From assembly GCA_011390205.1 (NCBI GenBank), contig JAABSX010000007.1, positions 1 to 64,000 on the forward strand: a stretch of DNA of 64,000 nt, given 5' to 3'. The stretch is from Microscillaceae bacterium (GTDB taxonomy: Bacteria; Bacteroidota; Bacteroidia; Cytophagales; Microscillaceae). Below the pieces are notes generated by a model that saw only the letters and a list, made by a program, of their open reading frames with translations, was not told where the DNA came from and did not search any database. This document shows, piece after piece, positions 47,104 through 55,642 of this stretch. Numbering within the stretch: position 1 is the first letter of the stretch; every line of letters begins with the position of its first letter. A program made the position numbers and the translations under genes.

Positions 47104-48627
47104 ATGTATCTGTTCAATAATAAAAGGAAACAACATTGTGAAACCTTACAGCTAAAATTTGACAAACTCAAACAAGAGTTAAGGCTTGCTACTGAGTTTG
47201 TAGAAGTTATCACAGAGGAAGATTTAGATACAATCAGCCTGAGTGATACTGACTTTACAGAGGCTGTTAAGCTCTCTAAGGCACTTCAGACGATGCAAAA
47301 GCAGCTTCAGACATTTAGTAAAGTCGAGAAGCAGCGAAACTGGAGCATCGAAGGGCAAGCAAGGTTTGGCGAGCTACTGCGTATGTATAATCAGGAAATC
47401 TCCGAACTATCAGATTATATCTTAAAATTCTTGATAGATTACCTTAATGCCAATCAAGGAGGAATATTCATACTTAATGAAGAAAACCCACAAGATGTTT
47501 TTTTAGAACTCAAAGCTTGCTATGCCTATGACCGTAAGAAATTTACCAAAAAGAAAATTCAGGTTCAAGAGGATTATGCAGAAGGGCTCATCGGGCAGAC
47601 TTTCTTGGAAGGGAAAATTACACATCTCAAAAATGTGCCCCAAGACTATGTACGCATTACCTCTGGACTTGGTGATGCAAATCCTAGTAACTTGGTGATA
47701 GTACCACTCCAAAACAATGACCAAAAGCTCGGAATCATAGAAATAGCTTCTTTTAGCCATTTTGAAGAATATCAGATTGATTTCTTGGAAAAAATTAGCG
47801 AAAGTATTGCCACTTCTATCAGCATAGTCAGAAGCAATGAAATCACTCGAAACCTACTCAGAGAGTCACAGTACCAAGCCGATACACTCAGAGCACAAGA
47901 AGAAGAGCTAAGGCAAAACAATGAAGAACTGCTCACCACCCAAGAAGAAATGATACGCCGAGGCAATGAGCTTAGTAGCCAAATAGATACCATTAACCGA
48001 AGTGGAATTATCTTCGTAGAGTTTGATAAAAAAGGAGTGATGCAAGAAGCCAATCAGGCTTTCTATGACTTATTCCAATACCAAGAACAAGAAATTATAC
48101 AACAAAACCAACACATCCTCAAAAATCAAGAAGAGAGACTTGAAGACGATAAGCTATGGGCACAGCTCGCAGAAGGAGTAGCTCAGACGGGTGAATATTC
48201 GTTCCTTACCAAAGACCAAGATAAAAAATGGCTCAAAGGAGGCTATACACCTATCATAGATGCCAATCAAGAAATGCATAAAATCATACTTATTGCCTTT
48301 GATATTACTGAATCAAAAAAGCAGATGGAAGAAATCCATAAGCAAGGTGAGCGTATGAAATTACAAGAAATTGTACTCCTCAAAAATAATCAGAAACTGA
48401 CCCAAGCCAAAGAAGACCTGCAAGATAAAATAGATGAGCTAAACCAATTTAAAGCCGATGAAGACAAAAGAATAGAAGAAAAAAATCAAAAAAGTCAAGT
48501 ATGGGTCAATAAAATGAAAGACAAATTGAAATCACAAAGCAAAGAAATGGAGGAGCTAAAAGCCCTGCTTATAGAAAAAGAAAATCATATTAAGGAACTC
48601 GAAAATAAACTCATTAAACTCAATTAA
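47104..48627 (+). CDS. GAF-PAS coiled-coil sensor without output domain
   Basis: A 507-residue soluble protein from the ATG at 47104; a TTG-led extension to 47035 has no family support. In order: N-terminal coiled coil, GAF (about 80-235; YLNANQGGIFILNEENPQ, QEDYAEGLIGQTFLEGK, VIVPLQNNDQKLGIIEIAS), Glu-rich coiled coil (AQEEELRQNNEELLTTQEEM), PAS (about 285-405; GIIFVEFDKKGVMQEANQAF), then about 95 residues of charged coiled coil to the C-terminus. No enzymatic output domain. It is a paralogue of the gene at 24271-25650 (shared INANQGG, DYAEGL[IV]GQ, ITSGLGD segments). It leads an operon: the next start is 16 bp after its stop. Confidence 0.88.
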   Translation: MYLFNNKRKQHCETLQLKFDKLKQELRLATEFVEVITEEDLDTISLSDTDFTEAVKLSKALQTMQKQLQTFSKVEKQRNWSIEGQARFGELLRMYNQEISELSDYILKFLIDYLNANQGGIFILNEENPQDVFLELKACYAYDRKKFTKKKIQVQEDYAEGLIGQTFLEGKITHLKNVPQDYVRITSGLGDANPSNLVIVPLQNNDQKLGIIEIASFSHFEEYQIDFLEKISESIATSISIVRSNEITRNLLRESQYQADTLRAQEEELRQNNEELLTTQEEMIRRGNELSSQIDTINRSGIIFVEFDKKGVMQEANQAFYDLFQYQEQEIIQQNQHILKNQEERLEDDKLWAQLAEGVAQTGEYSFLTKDQDKKWLKGGYTPIIDANQEMHKIILIAFDITESKKQMEEIHKQGERMKLQEIVLLKNNQKLTQAKEDLQDKIDELNQFKADEDKRIEEKNQKSQVWVNKMKDKLKSQSKEMEELKALLIEKENHIKELENKLIKLN

Positions 48628-48643
48628 TTAAACCATTACAAAT

Positions 48644-49060
48644 ATGGAAACTACTTATCATCAATCAGGCAGTCATTTTGTGAGACTTGATGCCGAAGTG
48701 CCTACAGTCATTATCGAGAATAATCAGTACACCTCAGGTGAAGATTTTAGAGAAGCCCTCAGCAAAACCTTGGATTGCTTCAAAGAGAATGCCGCTAAAT
48801 ACTCAAAATTAGGATGGCTCGCCGATACAGGCAATGCAGAGGTATTCCCCGAAGAAGACATCAAATGGGTCAATGAAGTGCTCAATCCTCAAATGTATGC
48901 GGCAGGAGTAAGGTACATCGCTTTTGTGTTACCAAAAGATGTGTTTGCAGGAATGGGCGTAGAAGAATACTCCGAAAATACGGACCCAGATGCCATCACT
49001 ATCCGAAATTTTGACAGCAAAGAAGACGCAAAGACATGGCTCAGTGAGGTTCTTGCTTGA
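48644..49060 (+). CDS. STAS/SpoIIAA-like small protein 1
   Basis: A 138-residue cytoplasmic protein with alternating strands and helices. Key segment: LADTGNAEVFPEEDIKWVNE, then MYAAGVRYIAFVLPKDVFAGMGVEEY, and the end FDSKEDAKTWLSEVLA. The order and the closing F-D-x-x-x-x-A-x-x-W-L pattern are those of SpoIIAA/STAS-like proteins of Bacteroidota. A phosphorylatable Ser at the STAS site is not obvious (a Thr lies in ADTGN). It is homologous to the protein at 49906. It starts 16 bp after the GAF-PAS sensor, so direct partnership is likely. Confidence 0.75.
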   Translation: METTYHQSGSHFVRLDAEVPTVIIENNQYTSGEDFREALSKTLDCFKENAAKYSKLGWLADTGNAEVFPEEDIKWVNEVLNPQMYAAGVRYIAFVLPKDVFAGMGVEEYSENTDPDAITIRNFDSKEDAKTWLSEVLA

Positions 49061-49158
49061 AAAATGAAGATGTTGCAGACAATACTCGTTATTGTCTGCA
49101 GCGCTCTATCAAGAACAATATCTTAAACTCATTATCATCTATACAAAGCATCACTCAA

Positions 49159-49842
49159 ATGGATAAATTAACACTCGCATCACAAGCCCGCGATTATATG
49201 AGTCAAGGACATTTTGGCTCTATGAATTTCAGGGGAAAAGACATCGTGGTCTTGCCTACTGTATTTATGCCTGACTCTAATACCCCTCTGCTCAGTGAAG
49301 TAGTGGAAAGCCTTGCCCAAGAAGTCTTAGAAAATAAAAAACATTGTAGCGTCTATGAAATGGGTGCTGGCTCTGGGGCTGCCATCGTTTATTTAGCTCA
49401 AAACCCCCATATTAAGGCATATGCCTCTGATATTGCTCCGATGGCAGTACTTAACATCAAAGCCAATGCCCTCTGGTGGGAGGTAGATTGTGAGGTCTAT
49501 GAGGGAAGCCTTTATGAAAATACGCCTGAGGGGCAGTTTGATATTATATTCTGGAACATCCCTTTCTTTAAAGAAAACCCTGGAGGGGTAGAAGATGTAA
49601 AGTTTAGAGCAGGCTTTGATCTAGAGTATAATTACCTCAAGAGATTCTTGCAAGAAACTCATAAGACTCGCCTAGCACAAAATGGCAAAGTACTGCTGGC
49701 AGTAGATGAGGATATGTGTGACCGCCCTTCTATCCATGCACTCATTGAGGAGGTTGGATTTAAGTGGAAAGTACAGGCACAAAAACAAATTAAATGGGGA
49801 GAAATGCCCGTAAATTTCGCTTTTTTGTTACTCGAAAAATAA
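49159..49842 (+). CDS. HemK-like class I SAM-dependent methyltransferase
   Basis: A 227-residue protein from the ATG at 49159 (MDKLTLASQARDYMSQ). A TTG-led frame from 49057 overlaps the preceding gene but its extra residues look non-coding. The SAM motif is VYEMGAGSGAAIVYLAQ, then ASDIAPMAVLNIKANA, and FDIIFWNIPFFKENPGG where PrmC/HemK enzymes have NPPY. The NIPFF variant keeps the Asn and the Pro but changes the second position, so the methyl acceptor may differ from glutamine in GGQ. It sits between two STAS-like genes in the same operon, 98 bp after the first and 63 bp before the second. Confidence 0.8.
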   Translation: MDKLTLASQARDYMSQGHFGSMNFRGKDIVVLPTVFMPDSNTPLLSEVVESLAQEVLENKKHCSVYEMGAGSGAAIVYLAQNPHIKAYASDIAPMAVLNIKANALWWEVDCEVYEGSLYENTPEGQFDIIFWNIPFFKENPGGVEDVKFRAGFDLEYNYLKRFLQETHKTRLAQNGKVLLAVDEDMCDRPSIHALIEEVGFKWKVQAQKQIKWGEMPVNFAFLLLEK

Positions 49843-49905
49843 ATTATATTCTTATAAATTACATCGTAACTTAGTACTCCATTCTAAAATTAATCTTATA
49901 CTCAA

Positions 49906-50307
49906 ATGACAACTCTCGAAAACAAATACATTGCCATCAAGACGCTAAAAGACAAAGGCATCGTGGTAGGCACATGGAATGAAACAGATGATGACTTCAC
50001 AAATGACACATTCAAGGAAAACATGCTTGCTTGGTTTGAAGAAGTCAAAAAATTAGGCAATGTCAATGTATTGGCAGATGCACGTAAGTTTAATTTTATG
50101 ATTGACCCAGATACCCAAATATGGGTCAATGAGCATGTCATAGGGCAGTATCCTGATTATGGGGTAGCTAAATTAGGTTTTTTGGTCAGCCCAGATGTTT
50201 TTGCACAAGTATCTATAGAGCAGACCATAGAAGAGAAAGAGCAAGCCTTTGAGGTGCAATACTTTGAAGATGAGGCAGTAGCTTTGGAGTGGCTTACCCG
50301 AAGCTAA
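49906..50307 (+). CDS. STAS/SpoIIAA-like small protein 2
   Basis: A 133-residue cytoplasmic protein aligned over its length with the protein at 48644: NVLADARKFNFMIDPDTQIWVNEHVIG against its LADTGN...WVNE segment, YGVAKLGFLVSPDVFAQVSIEQ, and the end FEDEAVALEWLTRS. It lacks any Ser/Thr at the position of the STAS phosphorylation loop (LADARK). It ends the operon; a terminator follows 20 bp after its stop. Perhaps it forms a heterodimer with, or antagonises, the first STAS-like protein. Confidence 0.75.
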   Translation: MTTLENKYIAIKTLKDKGIVVGTWNETDDDFTNDTFKENMLAWFEEVKKLGNVNVLADARKFNFMIDPDTQIWVNEHVIGQYPDYGVAKLGFLVSPDVFAQVSIEQTIEEKEQAFEVQYFEDEAVALEWLTRS

Positions 50308-50327
50308 ATCAGTATTTTAACATTAAT

Positions 50328-50379
50328 AAACAAAAACTCACTTGGCTTTCATTTGAAAATTGAGTGGGTTTTTGTTTTA
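50328..50379 (+). terminator. Intrinsic terminator closing the GAF-PAS/STAS operon
   Basis: A 15-bp stem, AAACAAAAACTCACT (50328-50342) with AGTGGGTTTTTGTTT (50363-50377, one G-U pair), and inner pairing in the loop. The 3' arm is T-rich. Confidence 0.82.
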
Positions 50380-50404
50380 AAACTTATGACTCAAAACATT
50401 CATT

Positions 50405-51112
50405 ATGCAAAAAGGCAAACTTCATCTTATTCCTAACCTTATTGCGGCTGATACAGCCACGAAAGCCTTTCCACCCCATAACCTAGAAGCCATCAGGCAT
50501 ATTTCTCATTACTTGGTAGAAGATATTCGGACTGCTCGCAGGTTTTTGAGCGGTCTTGACTTAGGCTTAAATATCAGAGATTTAGTATTCGATAAGCTAG
50601 ACAAACAAAGCAAAATACAGGAAGTACTGCCGTTCTTAGAAATAATCTTACAAGGGGATGATATTGCTGTCATCTCAGAATCAGGCTGCCCAGGCGTGGC
50701 TGACCCTGGCAATATCGCCGTAAAATGGGCACACCAAGAGGGCATTCGGGTAGTGCCCTATGTAGGGCCTTCTTCTATCTTGATGGCCTTGATGGCATCA
50801 GGGTTGAATGGGCAAAACTTCTGCTTTCGGGGCTATCTGCCCGTGAAAGAAGCTGAGCGCATCACCAAGATAAAAGAGCTAGAAAAGCAATCTCTAAAAC
50901 AGCATCAGACCCAAGTTTTTATAGAAACGCCTTACCGCAATACAAGTCTTTGGAAATCTCTTTTAAGCCACCTCTTACCCAATACACAGCTCTGTGTTGC
51001 TTATGACCTCATGGGAGAGGCTGAGTTTGTCCGTACTTTAAGGGTTGCCGATTGGAAAAATCAAGTATTTCAATTAGATAAATTACCTGCATTATTTTTA
51101 TTTCAGGCCTAG
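50405..51112 (+). CDS. RsmI-like SAM-dependent methyltransferase (tetrapyrrole methylase fold)
   Basis: A 235-residue cytoplasmic protein with the two-lobed tetrapyrrole-methylase fold. It resembles RsmI (16S rRNA C1402 2'-O-methyltransferase), with GKLHLIPNLIAAD at the start, SESGCPGVADPGNIAV (the conserved D-x-G-x-P-x-[IV]-x-D-P-G pattern), YVGPSSILMALMASGLNG, FCFRGYLPVKEAER and FIETPYRNTSLW. It is shorter at the C-terminus than E. coli RsmI, as is the second RsmI-like protein of many Bacteroidota. The target is therefore not certain. It begins 25 bp after the operon terminator. Confidence 0.88.
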   Translation: MQKGKLHLIPNLIAADTATKAFPPHNLEAIRHISHYLVEDIRTARRFLSGLDLGLNIRDLVFDKLDKQSKIQEVLPFLEIILQGDDIAVISESGCPGVADPGNIAVKWAHQEGIRVVPYVGPSSILMALMASGLNGQNFCFRGYLPVKEAERITKIKELEKQSLKQHQTQVFIETPYRNTSLWKSLLSHLLPNTQLCVAYDLMGEAEFVRTLRVADWKNQVFQLDKLPALFLFQA

Positions 51113-51117
51113 CAGTC

Positions 51118-51285
51118 CTAGTGCATGAGTTTGTTGCTTTGCATATAGCGAGCAAAGTTTTCTTGGTCTTTTTTGAGCATAAAAATCTTTTCGCTGAATT
51201 CGGCAGCAATGTTTTCTAAGCGGTTAAACTGTTCTTTGATTTTAGCTGAGTCGGTTTTGAGTGAGTTTGATGTTCTTTTGTTCAT
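51118..51285 (-). CDS. Small coiled-coil hypothetical protein (55 aa)
   Basis: From the ATG at 51285 (MNKRTSNSLKTDSAKIKEQF) the frame gives 55 residues, basic at the N-terminus, then a helix with heptad spacing (RLENIAAEFSEKIFMLKKDQ). The frame is open further upstream, but the extra 24 residues look non-coding. It converges on the RsmI-like gene with a 5-bp gap. The composition supports a real small protein. Function unknown. Confidence 0.55.
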   Translation of the reverse strand: MNKRTSNSLKTDSAKIKEQFNRLENIAAEFSEKIFMLKKDQENFARYMQSNKLMH

Positions 51286-51581
51286 ATCAATGCTATTTAT
51301 GTTGGATGTAAGTTTTGTTTTATATTTACACAAATATCTAAGTCTGTGCCAAATCATAAGTTTCTGTAAATCAATGCTTTAACTTTAAGCTTTTTCCAAA
51401 AAAGCGTCTATTTAAGGGATTGTTTCTAATTTTGGGAATTTTTACAAAGTTCAATGCCCATTTTTTATGCTGGACATCACAATCTTTGGATAATCTGACC
51501 CCACAAAGACATACAAGGGCTTTTCTTACGTTATCACTTGCATTGAATAGGCTGTACGAAGTCTGTATAATTACTTACCTT

Positions 51582-52424
51582 ATGAAACTACATTTTTCTC
51601 TTTTGGCCTCACACATGCTGTTGCTGTGTTTTTTACATCATCCTGTTCAAGCACAATCTACTTCGGAGAAGGCAGGAGTTTTTTATGAACAAGCCCTTGG
51701 AGCTTACCAGCAAAAAGACATTCCCCTGACAAGGATTTACTTAGATTCTGCTGTTCTGTTAGATAAAAATTTTGCCGAAGCATTCGCAAGAAGGGGCTTG
51801 CTACATTATGAGTTTTCCGAATTTGAAGAGGCGCTGTCAGATTACCAAAAAGCATTAAACTTAAAGCCAACAGAAGCCAAGTATCATTACCAAAAGGGAG
51901 TAACTTATTATCAGCTTCTGAGAATAGAAGCTGCAAAGACTTGTTTTGAGGCAGCCATTGAGCATCATCCAAGCCATACGGAAGCACTGACTGCACTCGG
52001 TGTACTCTATGCAGAGCAAGGGGAATACAAAAAATCACTGGACTATCAGCAAAAAGCCATGCACTATCAGCCTCAATACGAAGTGCTTTACTATAACCGA
52101 AGTCTGGTCTATATTCAGCTTAATAAAATCAAAAAGGCATTCGCAGACCTTGAAACTGCCCTGACCCTGAAACCTGCTTACGAAGAAGCCCGCCTGCTCA
52201 GGCTGTATCTATGGCAAATACAAAGTGAGTATGATAAATTATTAGAAGATGTAACATATATCTTACATCAAAACCCTTATGCTGCTGAGGCATATTATTA
52301 TCAGGGAAATGCCTATTTTGCATTAAAGAGACCGAAGGAAGCCTGTGAAGCTTGGCAAAAAGCGACAGAACTTGGAGACATGGACGCTGAATCGCAGCTT
52401 AGCCAGCATTGTGAGAGAAAATAA
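51582..52424 (+). CDS. Exported TPR protein
   Basis: A 280-residue protein from the ATG at 51582, with a signal peptide to about residue 24 (VQAQ). Seven or so tetratricopeptide repeats follow (A-x-x-L-x-x-K-P-x-x-x-x-x-Y pattern: EEALSDYQKALNLKPTEAKYH, KSLDYQQKAMHYQPQYEVLYY, KAFADLETALTLKPAYEEARL). The protein ends with a Cys-flanked EACEAWQKATELGDMDAESQLSQHC repeat of the 'SEL1/TPR' type, shared with the protein at 60775-61629. A scaffold in the periplasm or envelope. Partners unknown. Confidence 0.85.
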   Translation: MKLHFSLLASHMLLLCFLHHPVQAQSTSEKAGVFYEQALGAYQQKDIPLTRIYLDSAVLLDKNFAEAFARRGLLHYEFSEFEEALSDYQKALNLKPTEAKYHYQKGVTYYQLLRIEAAKTCFEAAIEHHPSHTEALTALGVLYAEQGEYKKSLDYQQKAMHYQPQYEVLYYNRSLVYIQLNKIKKAFADLETALTLKPAYEEARLLRLYLWQIQSEYDKLLEDVTYILHQNPYAAEAYYYQGNAYFALKRPKEACEAWQKATELGDMDAESQLSQHCERK

Positions 52425-52845
52425 CCTGTGTGAAGAAACGGTGAAGAATACGTTAATTCACATAAATAATAGGAAGATTTGCCAGTTAAATAGGTATATT
52501 AGCAGATTTTGAACTATTTTCTAAAAAAAGCACTTACCTTCTTGTAGTATTATGTATTCATACCCAATAAGAAAACACACTCTTCTATTAATACAATGTA
52601 CTTACAAAGGATACACTTTTTATCTTCAAGATTTTTCGATGCTAAACCAAACAAAATCAGTGCATTATTAATTTTATTCTGTGGAGTCTGGATAGAGATT
52701 TAAAAAAAGTAATATTCACTTATTACAATTACATACAACAGAAAAAAAGTAATAATCAAGTGACTTTTGAGTTTTTCATTCGTCTTCTAAACAAATTAAT
52801 AGCAGTCAAAAAAAATATTTTAAATAATCATAAACCCTTTATTAA
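52425..52845. other. Upstream region of the primary sigma factor gene (421 bp)
   Basis: A long A/T-rich leader with no coding frame. A 13-bp direct repeat, AAAAAAAGTAATA, occurs at 52702-52714 and again exactly 40 bp later at 52742-52754. It could mark paired protein-binding sites or multiple promoters for the sigma gene. I cannot place a -33/-7 pair with confidence. Confidence 0.4.
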
Positions 52846-53712
52846 ATGCGTCAATTAAAAATAACCCAAACTATCACCAATCGGGAGAGTCAATCTCTGG
52901 AGCGTTACTTTAATGAAATCAATAAAGTTGATTTATTAACACCCGAAGAGGAGGTAGAATTGGCTCGCAGAATCCGTGAAGGAGACGAAAAAGCATTGGA
53001 AAAGCTTACCAAAGCCAACTTACGCTTTGTTGTTTCGGTGGCTAAACAATACCAAAACCGTAACCTTTCCTTGAATGACCTTATCAATGAGGGAAATCTG
53101 GGGCTAGTGAAAGCTGCAAAGAAATTTGACGAAACCCGTGGTTTTAAGTTTATTTCTTATGCCGTCTGGTGGATTCGCCAGTCTATCATGCAGGCTCTTG
53201 CAGACCAATCAAGGATTGTAAGATTGCCACTCAACAAAACGGGTGCATTAAGCAAGATTAACCGTGCCTTCTCTGAGCTAGAGCAAAGGTTTGAGCGTGA
53301 GCCTACCCCTGAGGAGCTTTCTACTATCTTAGATATGGACGAAAACGAAATCACCAATACACTTCGTGCAGGCTCTAAACAAGTATCTGTAGATGCTCCT
53401 TTCCAAGATGGAGAAAGCAACTCTTTACTAGATGTGCTTGAAAACAAAAACACGCACTCTACCGACCAATCAGTGGCTTACACTGACTCACTGCGTATAG
53501 AAACCTCTCGTGCCTTGGCAGCCCTGACGGAGCGTGAGCGTACTGTCGTGAGAATGTTTTTCGGTATCGGGCATGAGCACCCTATGTCATTGGAGCAAAT
53601 CGGTGAAGAGCTAGACCTTACCCGTGAGCGTGTACGCCAGATTAAAGAAAAAGCCATCCGTAAGTTACGTGGAAGCAGCAGAAGCAAGCTACTTGCCGAA
53701 TATTTAGGATAA
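52846..53712 (+). CDS. rpoD: Primary RNA polymerase sigma factor, sigma-70 family
   Basis: A 288-residue housekeeping sigma factor of the Bacteroidota type, which lacks region 1.1 and the non-conserved insertion. Region 1.2 reads [18 protein letters not shown]. Regions 2.1-2.4 contain [36 protein letters not shown] and [19 protein letters not shown] with the DNA-melting aromatics. Region 3 has [20 protein letters not shown]. Region 4.2 is [21 protein letters not shown]. It binds core polymerase and recognises the -33 TTTG / -7 TAnnTTTG promoters of this phylum. It is monocistronic, with a strong terminator. Confidence 0.97.
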   Translation: MRQLKITQTITNRESQSLERYFNEINKVDLLTPEEEVELARRIREGDEKALEKLTKANLRFVVSVAKQYQNRNLSLNDLINEGNLGLVKAAKKFDETRGFKFISYAVWWIRQSIMQALADQSRIVRLPLNKTGALSKINRAFSELEQRFEREPTPEELSTILDMDENEITNTLRAGSKQVSVDAPFQDGESNSLLDVLENKNTHSTDQSVAYTDSLRIETSRALAALTERERTVVRMFFGIGHEHPMSLEQIGEELDLTRERVRQIKEKAIRKLRGSSRSKLLAEYLG

Positions 53713-53735
53713 ACTTAAGGGATTCAATAAAAATC

Positions 53736-53772
53736 AAAAAGCCCTGACAAAACAATTTTTGTCAGGGCTTTT
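53736..53772. terminator. Bidirectional terminator between rpoD and the lipocalin-like gene
   Basis: AAAAGCCCTGACAAAA (53737-53752) pairs perfectly with TTTTGTCAGGGCTTTT (53757-53772), 4-nt loop. A-rich and T-rich flanks on both sides allow it to end rpoD on the plus strand and the gene at 53804-54163 on the minus strand. Confidence 0.92.
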
Positions 53773-53803
53773 GTTTGAAATCTGAAATCAAAGAAGAGAT
53801 TTC

Positions 53804-54163
53804 TTATTTCTTCTTCTTTAAAGTAATGGTTTCGCTTTTGTCTCCATCTTTAAACATCATTTTATCTCCTTTGAGCTCCACTGATTTCATTTCTTCAGCT
53901 TTGCCTTCAGCAGGTTTGAGTGTGATGGTTTTCCCGTCTTTGCTTACTTCATAAGTTCCTTCACGCTTCTTGTCACCAGCAGTCTGTATAAATTTACCTT
54001 CTTTTTCAAAAGTAATAGTGATTGATTTCTCTGTTTCAGAGAGTTCTTCACCTTCCATACTATCCATTTGCCAGGCGCCTAAGAGCTTGGCAGCAGGGTC
54101 GCTTTTGCAGGCAGTCATAAAGACGAGGCTCATTACGAGGGCAGTTAATAGTAATTTTTTCAT
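53804..54163 (-). CDS. Lipocalin-like lipoprotein
   Basis: A 119-residue lipoprotein with a lipobox ending FMTAC (Cys19). The mature part starts AAKLLGAWQMDSMEG, the [GxW] start of lipocalin-like/DUF-type small barrels, and continues with alternating strands (SITITFEKEGKFIQ, EGTYEVSKDGKTITLK, GDKMMFKDGDKSETITLKKKK). Such proteins are common Bacteroidota surface or periplasmic lipoproteins, probably ligand-binding, function unknown. It converges on rpoD across a shared terminator. Confidence 0.85.
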   Translation of the reverse strand: MKKLLLTALVMSLVFMTACKSDPAAKLLGAWQMDSMEGEELSETEKSITITFEKEGKFIQTAGDKKREGTYEVSKDGKTITLKPAEGKAEEMKSVELKGDKMMFKDGDKSETITLKKKK

Positions 54164-54272
54164 AATCTTTTTGTTTTAGTTTTTAGATTCATTTAACTCA
54201 AGGCAATTTAGAAATTTATCCTCAATCTTTATACAACAAAGAAGATTTTTTTTTAGATTTTACTGACATCTT

Positions 54273-55271
54273 TTAGAATGTCTTTTGACTGTCTTCTTGT
54301 AGCAAGGCATAATAATCTTGGCTATATTGCTTCCATAGGGTTTGTTGGGCTTCCTTTTTTTCTGCTATGTCATTAAATTTTTGTGTGTTGAGGGCTTCCC
54401 AAGGGAGGATATATCGCTGATATACAGACTGATATCGAGTAAAAAGATAGACTTTGAGGGCATTTAGGTTTTCTATTCCCAAGGCCACCAAGCTTAGACT
54501 TACATCATCTGCTGCGATAGGCAGGAGCATTTCTATGAGTTTGTCTCGCCAGTCTTCGGCATCATAGACACTTTCTATGAGTGTCTTTAAGAGGATGTAT
54601 TCAAAGTGCATAGGGCTTGGCAAATAGCCAAAACAGCCATCTGAGGCCGAGATAAGAATGGCAGGGCTGGTGATGCTAAATGTTTTTTGGTGAATGTGGT
54701 AATTTCCTGTGGCTTCTATGCAGTTGGAGAGGGGGGCATCTTGCCATAAGTTCTCTAAGGCATCTGGATTTTTGTGCAAATCATCCGTAGAGAGCGGCTG
54801 AAGTCCTTTGGCACTGGTCAGGAGGTAGTTACGAGAATCTCCTGCCCAAAAGCTTTGTATGCTACAGGTCTTGTCTGTAGGCTTGTGTGTGTAGTATAGC
54901 CCTGCCAAGGTGGTAGGCAAAGTTTTGATGAGTTTGCTTTTGAGCTTAGATTCGGTGCTGTCTAAGTTTTGGGCATAGGTCTGAAACGCAGTTTTGAGGG
55001 TGTTTTCTAATGATTCTAAGAAAGCATTTTTATCTATTTCTCTGTGATAAGCCTGCTCAAGGCTTTCTTTGGCAAGCCGTGAGGCGAGGTAAGCCCCGCT
55101 TTTGCGGATTTCTTGTTTATTTTCTTGGAGTAAGTAAGTTTTACTTCCTGCTCCCCCTAGCCCGTCATAGACTGCCAAAAGACCCTCTTTTTGGGCAGAT
55201 TGAAAAAGCAAAGTAGGAGGTGCATCTTCACCTTGTCCGTCAATTTTTTCAATCCAAATCGTAAAATACAT
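54273..55271 (-). CDS. PP2C-type Ser/Thr protein phosphatase
   Basis: A 332-residue cytoplasmic protein. The PPM/PP2C metal sites are visible: LLAVYDGLGGAGS (Asp36), FWAGDSRNYLL (GDSR at 144-147), ILISASDGCFGYL (SDG at 210-212) and AADDVSLSLVAL (Asp255-Asp256). The last 75 residues are an extra helical tail (YQSVYQRYILPWEALNTQKF, AQQTLWKQYSQDYYALLQEDS). PP2C enzymes reverse Hanks-type kinase phosphorylation, but no kinase gene is next to it. The tail is unlike ordinary stand-alone PP2Cs and may bind a partner. Confidence 0.85.
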   Translation of the reverse strand: MYFTIWIEKIDGQGEDAPPTLLFQSAQKEGLLAVYDGLGGAGSKTYLLQENKQEIRKSGAYLASRLAKESLEQAYHREIDKNAFLESLENTLKTAFQTYAQNLDSTESKLKSKLIKTLPTTLAGLYYTHKPTDKTCSIQSFWAGDSRNYLLTSAKGLQPLSTDDLHKNPDALENLWQDAPLSNCIEATGNYHIHQKTFSITSPAILISASDGCFGYLPSPMHFEYILLKTLIESVYDAEDWRDKLIEMLLPIAADDVSLSLVALGIENLNALKVYLFTRYQSVYQRYILPWEALNTQKFNDIAEKKEAQQTLWKQYSQDYYALLQEDSQKTF

Positions 55272-55368
55272 TTATAATGAGAGGATTAGTTTTATATTTA
55301 TTTACCAATTCTATGTGATTAGCAAATATAAACCTAAATTTAAAGACTTATCAAAAATATAAAAACTC

Positions 55369-55575
55369 ATGGCTAGATTTATTTCCGTTCTCATACTCTG
55401 CATTGCTTTACTAGGCTGCTCTTCTGGCAGTGAAAAAGCATCGGATTGTAAAACTTGTAAAGATTTTAAGACCCAAGCCGATGCGAAGGCTTATGCAAAA
55501 TCAAATCCCAAATGTAAGAAAAGATTGGACTCTGATAAAGATGGAAAGTTTTGTGAAGATTTGCCTAAAGAATAA
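55369..55575 (+). CDS. Small Excalibur-domain lipoprotein 1
   Basis: A 68-residue lipoprotein: lipobox ending ALLGC (about Cys17), then CSSGSEKASDCKTCKDFKTQ, and an Excalibur-type calcium motif LDSDKDGKFCEDLPKE (D-x-D-x-D-G-x-x-C-E). The domain is known from extracellular calcium-binding proteins. Four Cys probably form two disulfides. It is 48/52 identical in the mature part to the lipoprotein at 57094, so one is a recent copy of the other. Divergent from the PP2C gene. Confidence 0.88.
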   Translation: MARFISVLILCIALLGCSSGSEKASDCKTCKDFKTQADAKAYAKSNPKCKKRLDSDKDGKFCEDLPKE

Positions 55576-55642
55576 AACACAAAAAAACCAACAGACAGTT
55601 AAAATCCATCTATTGGGCCTAAAAATAGGGTTTATCCTCTAT

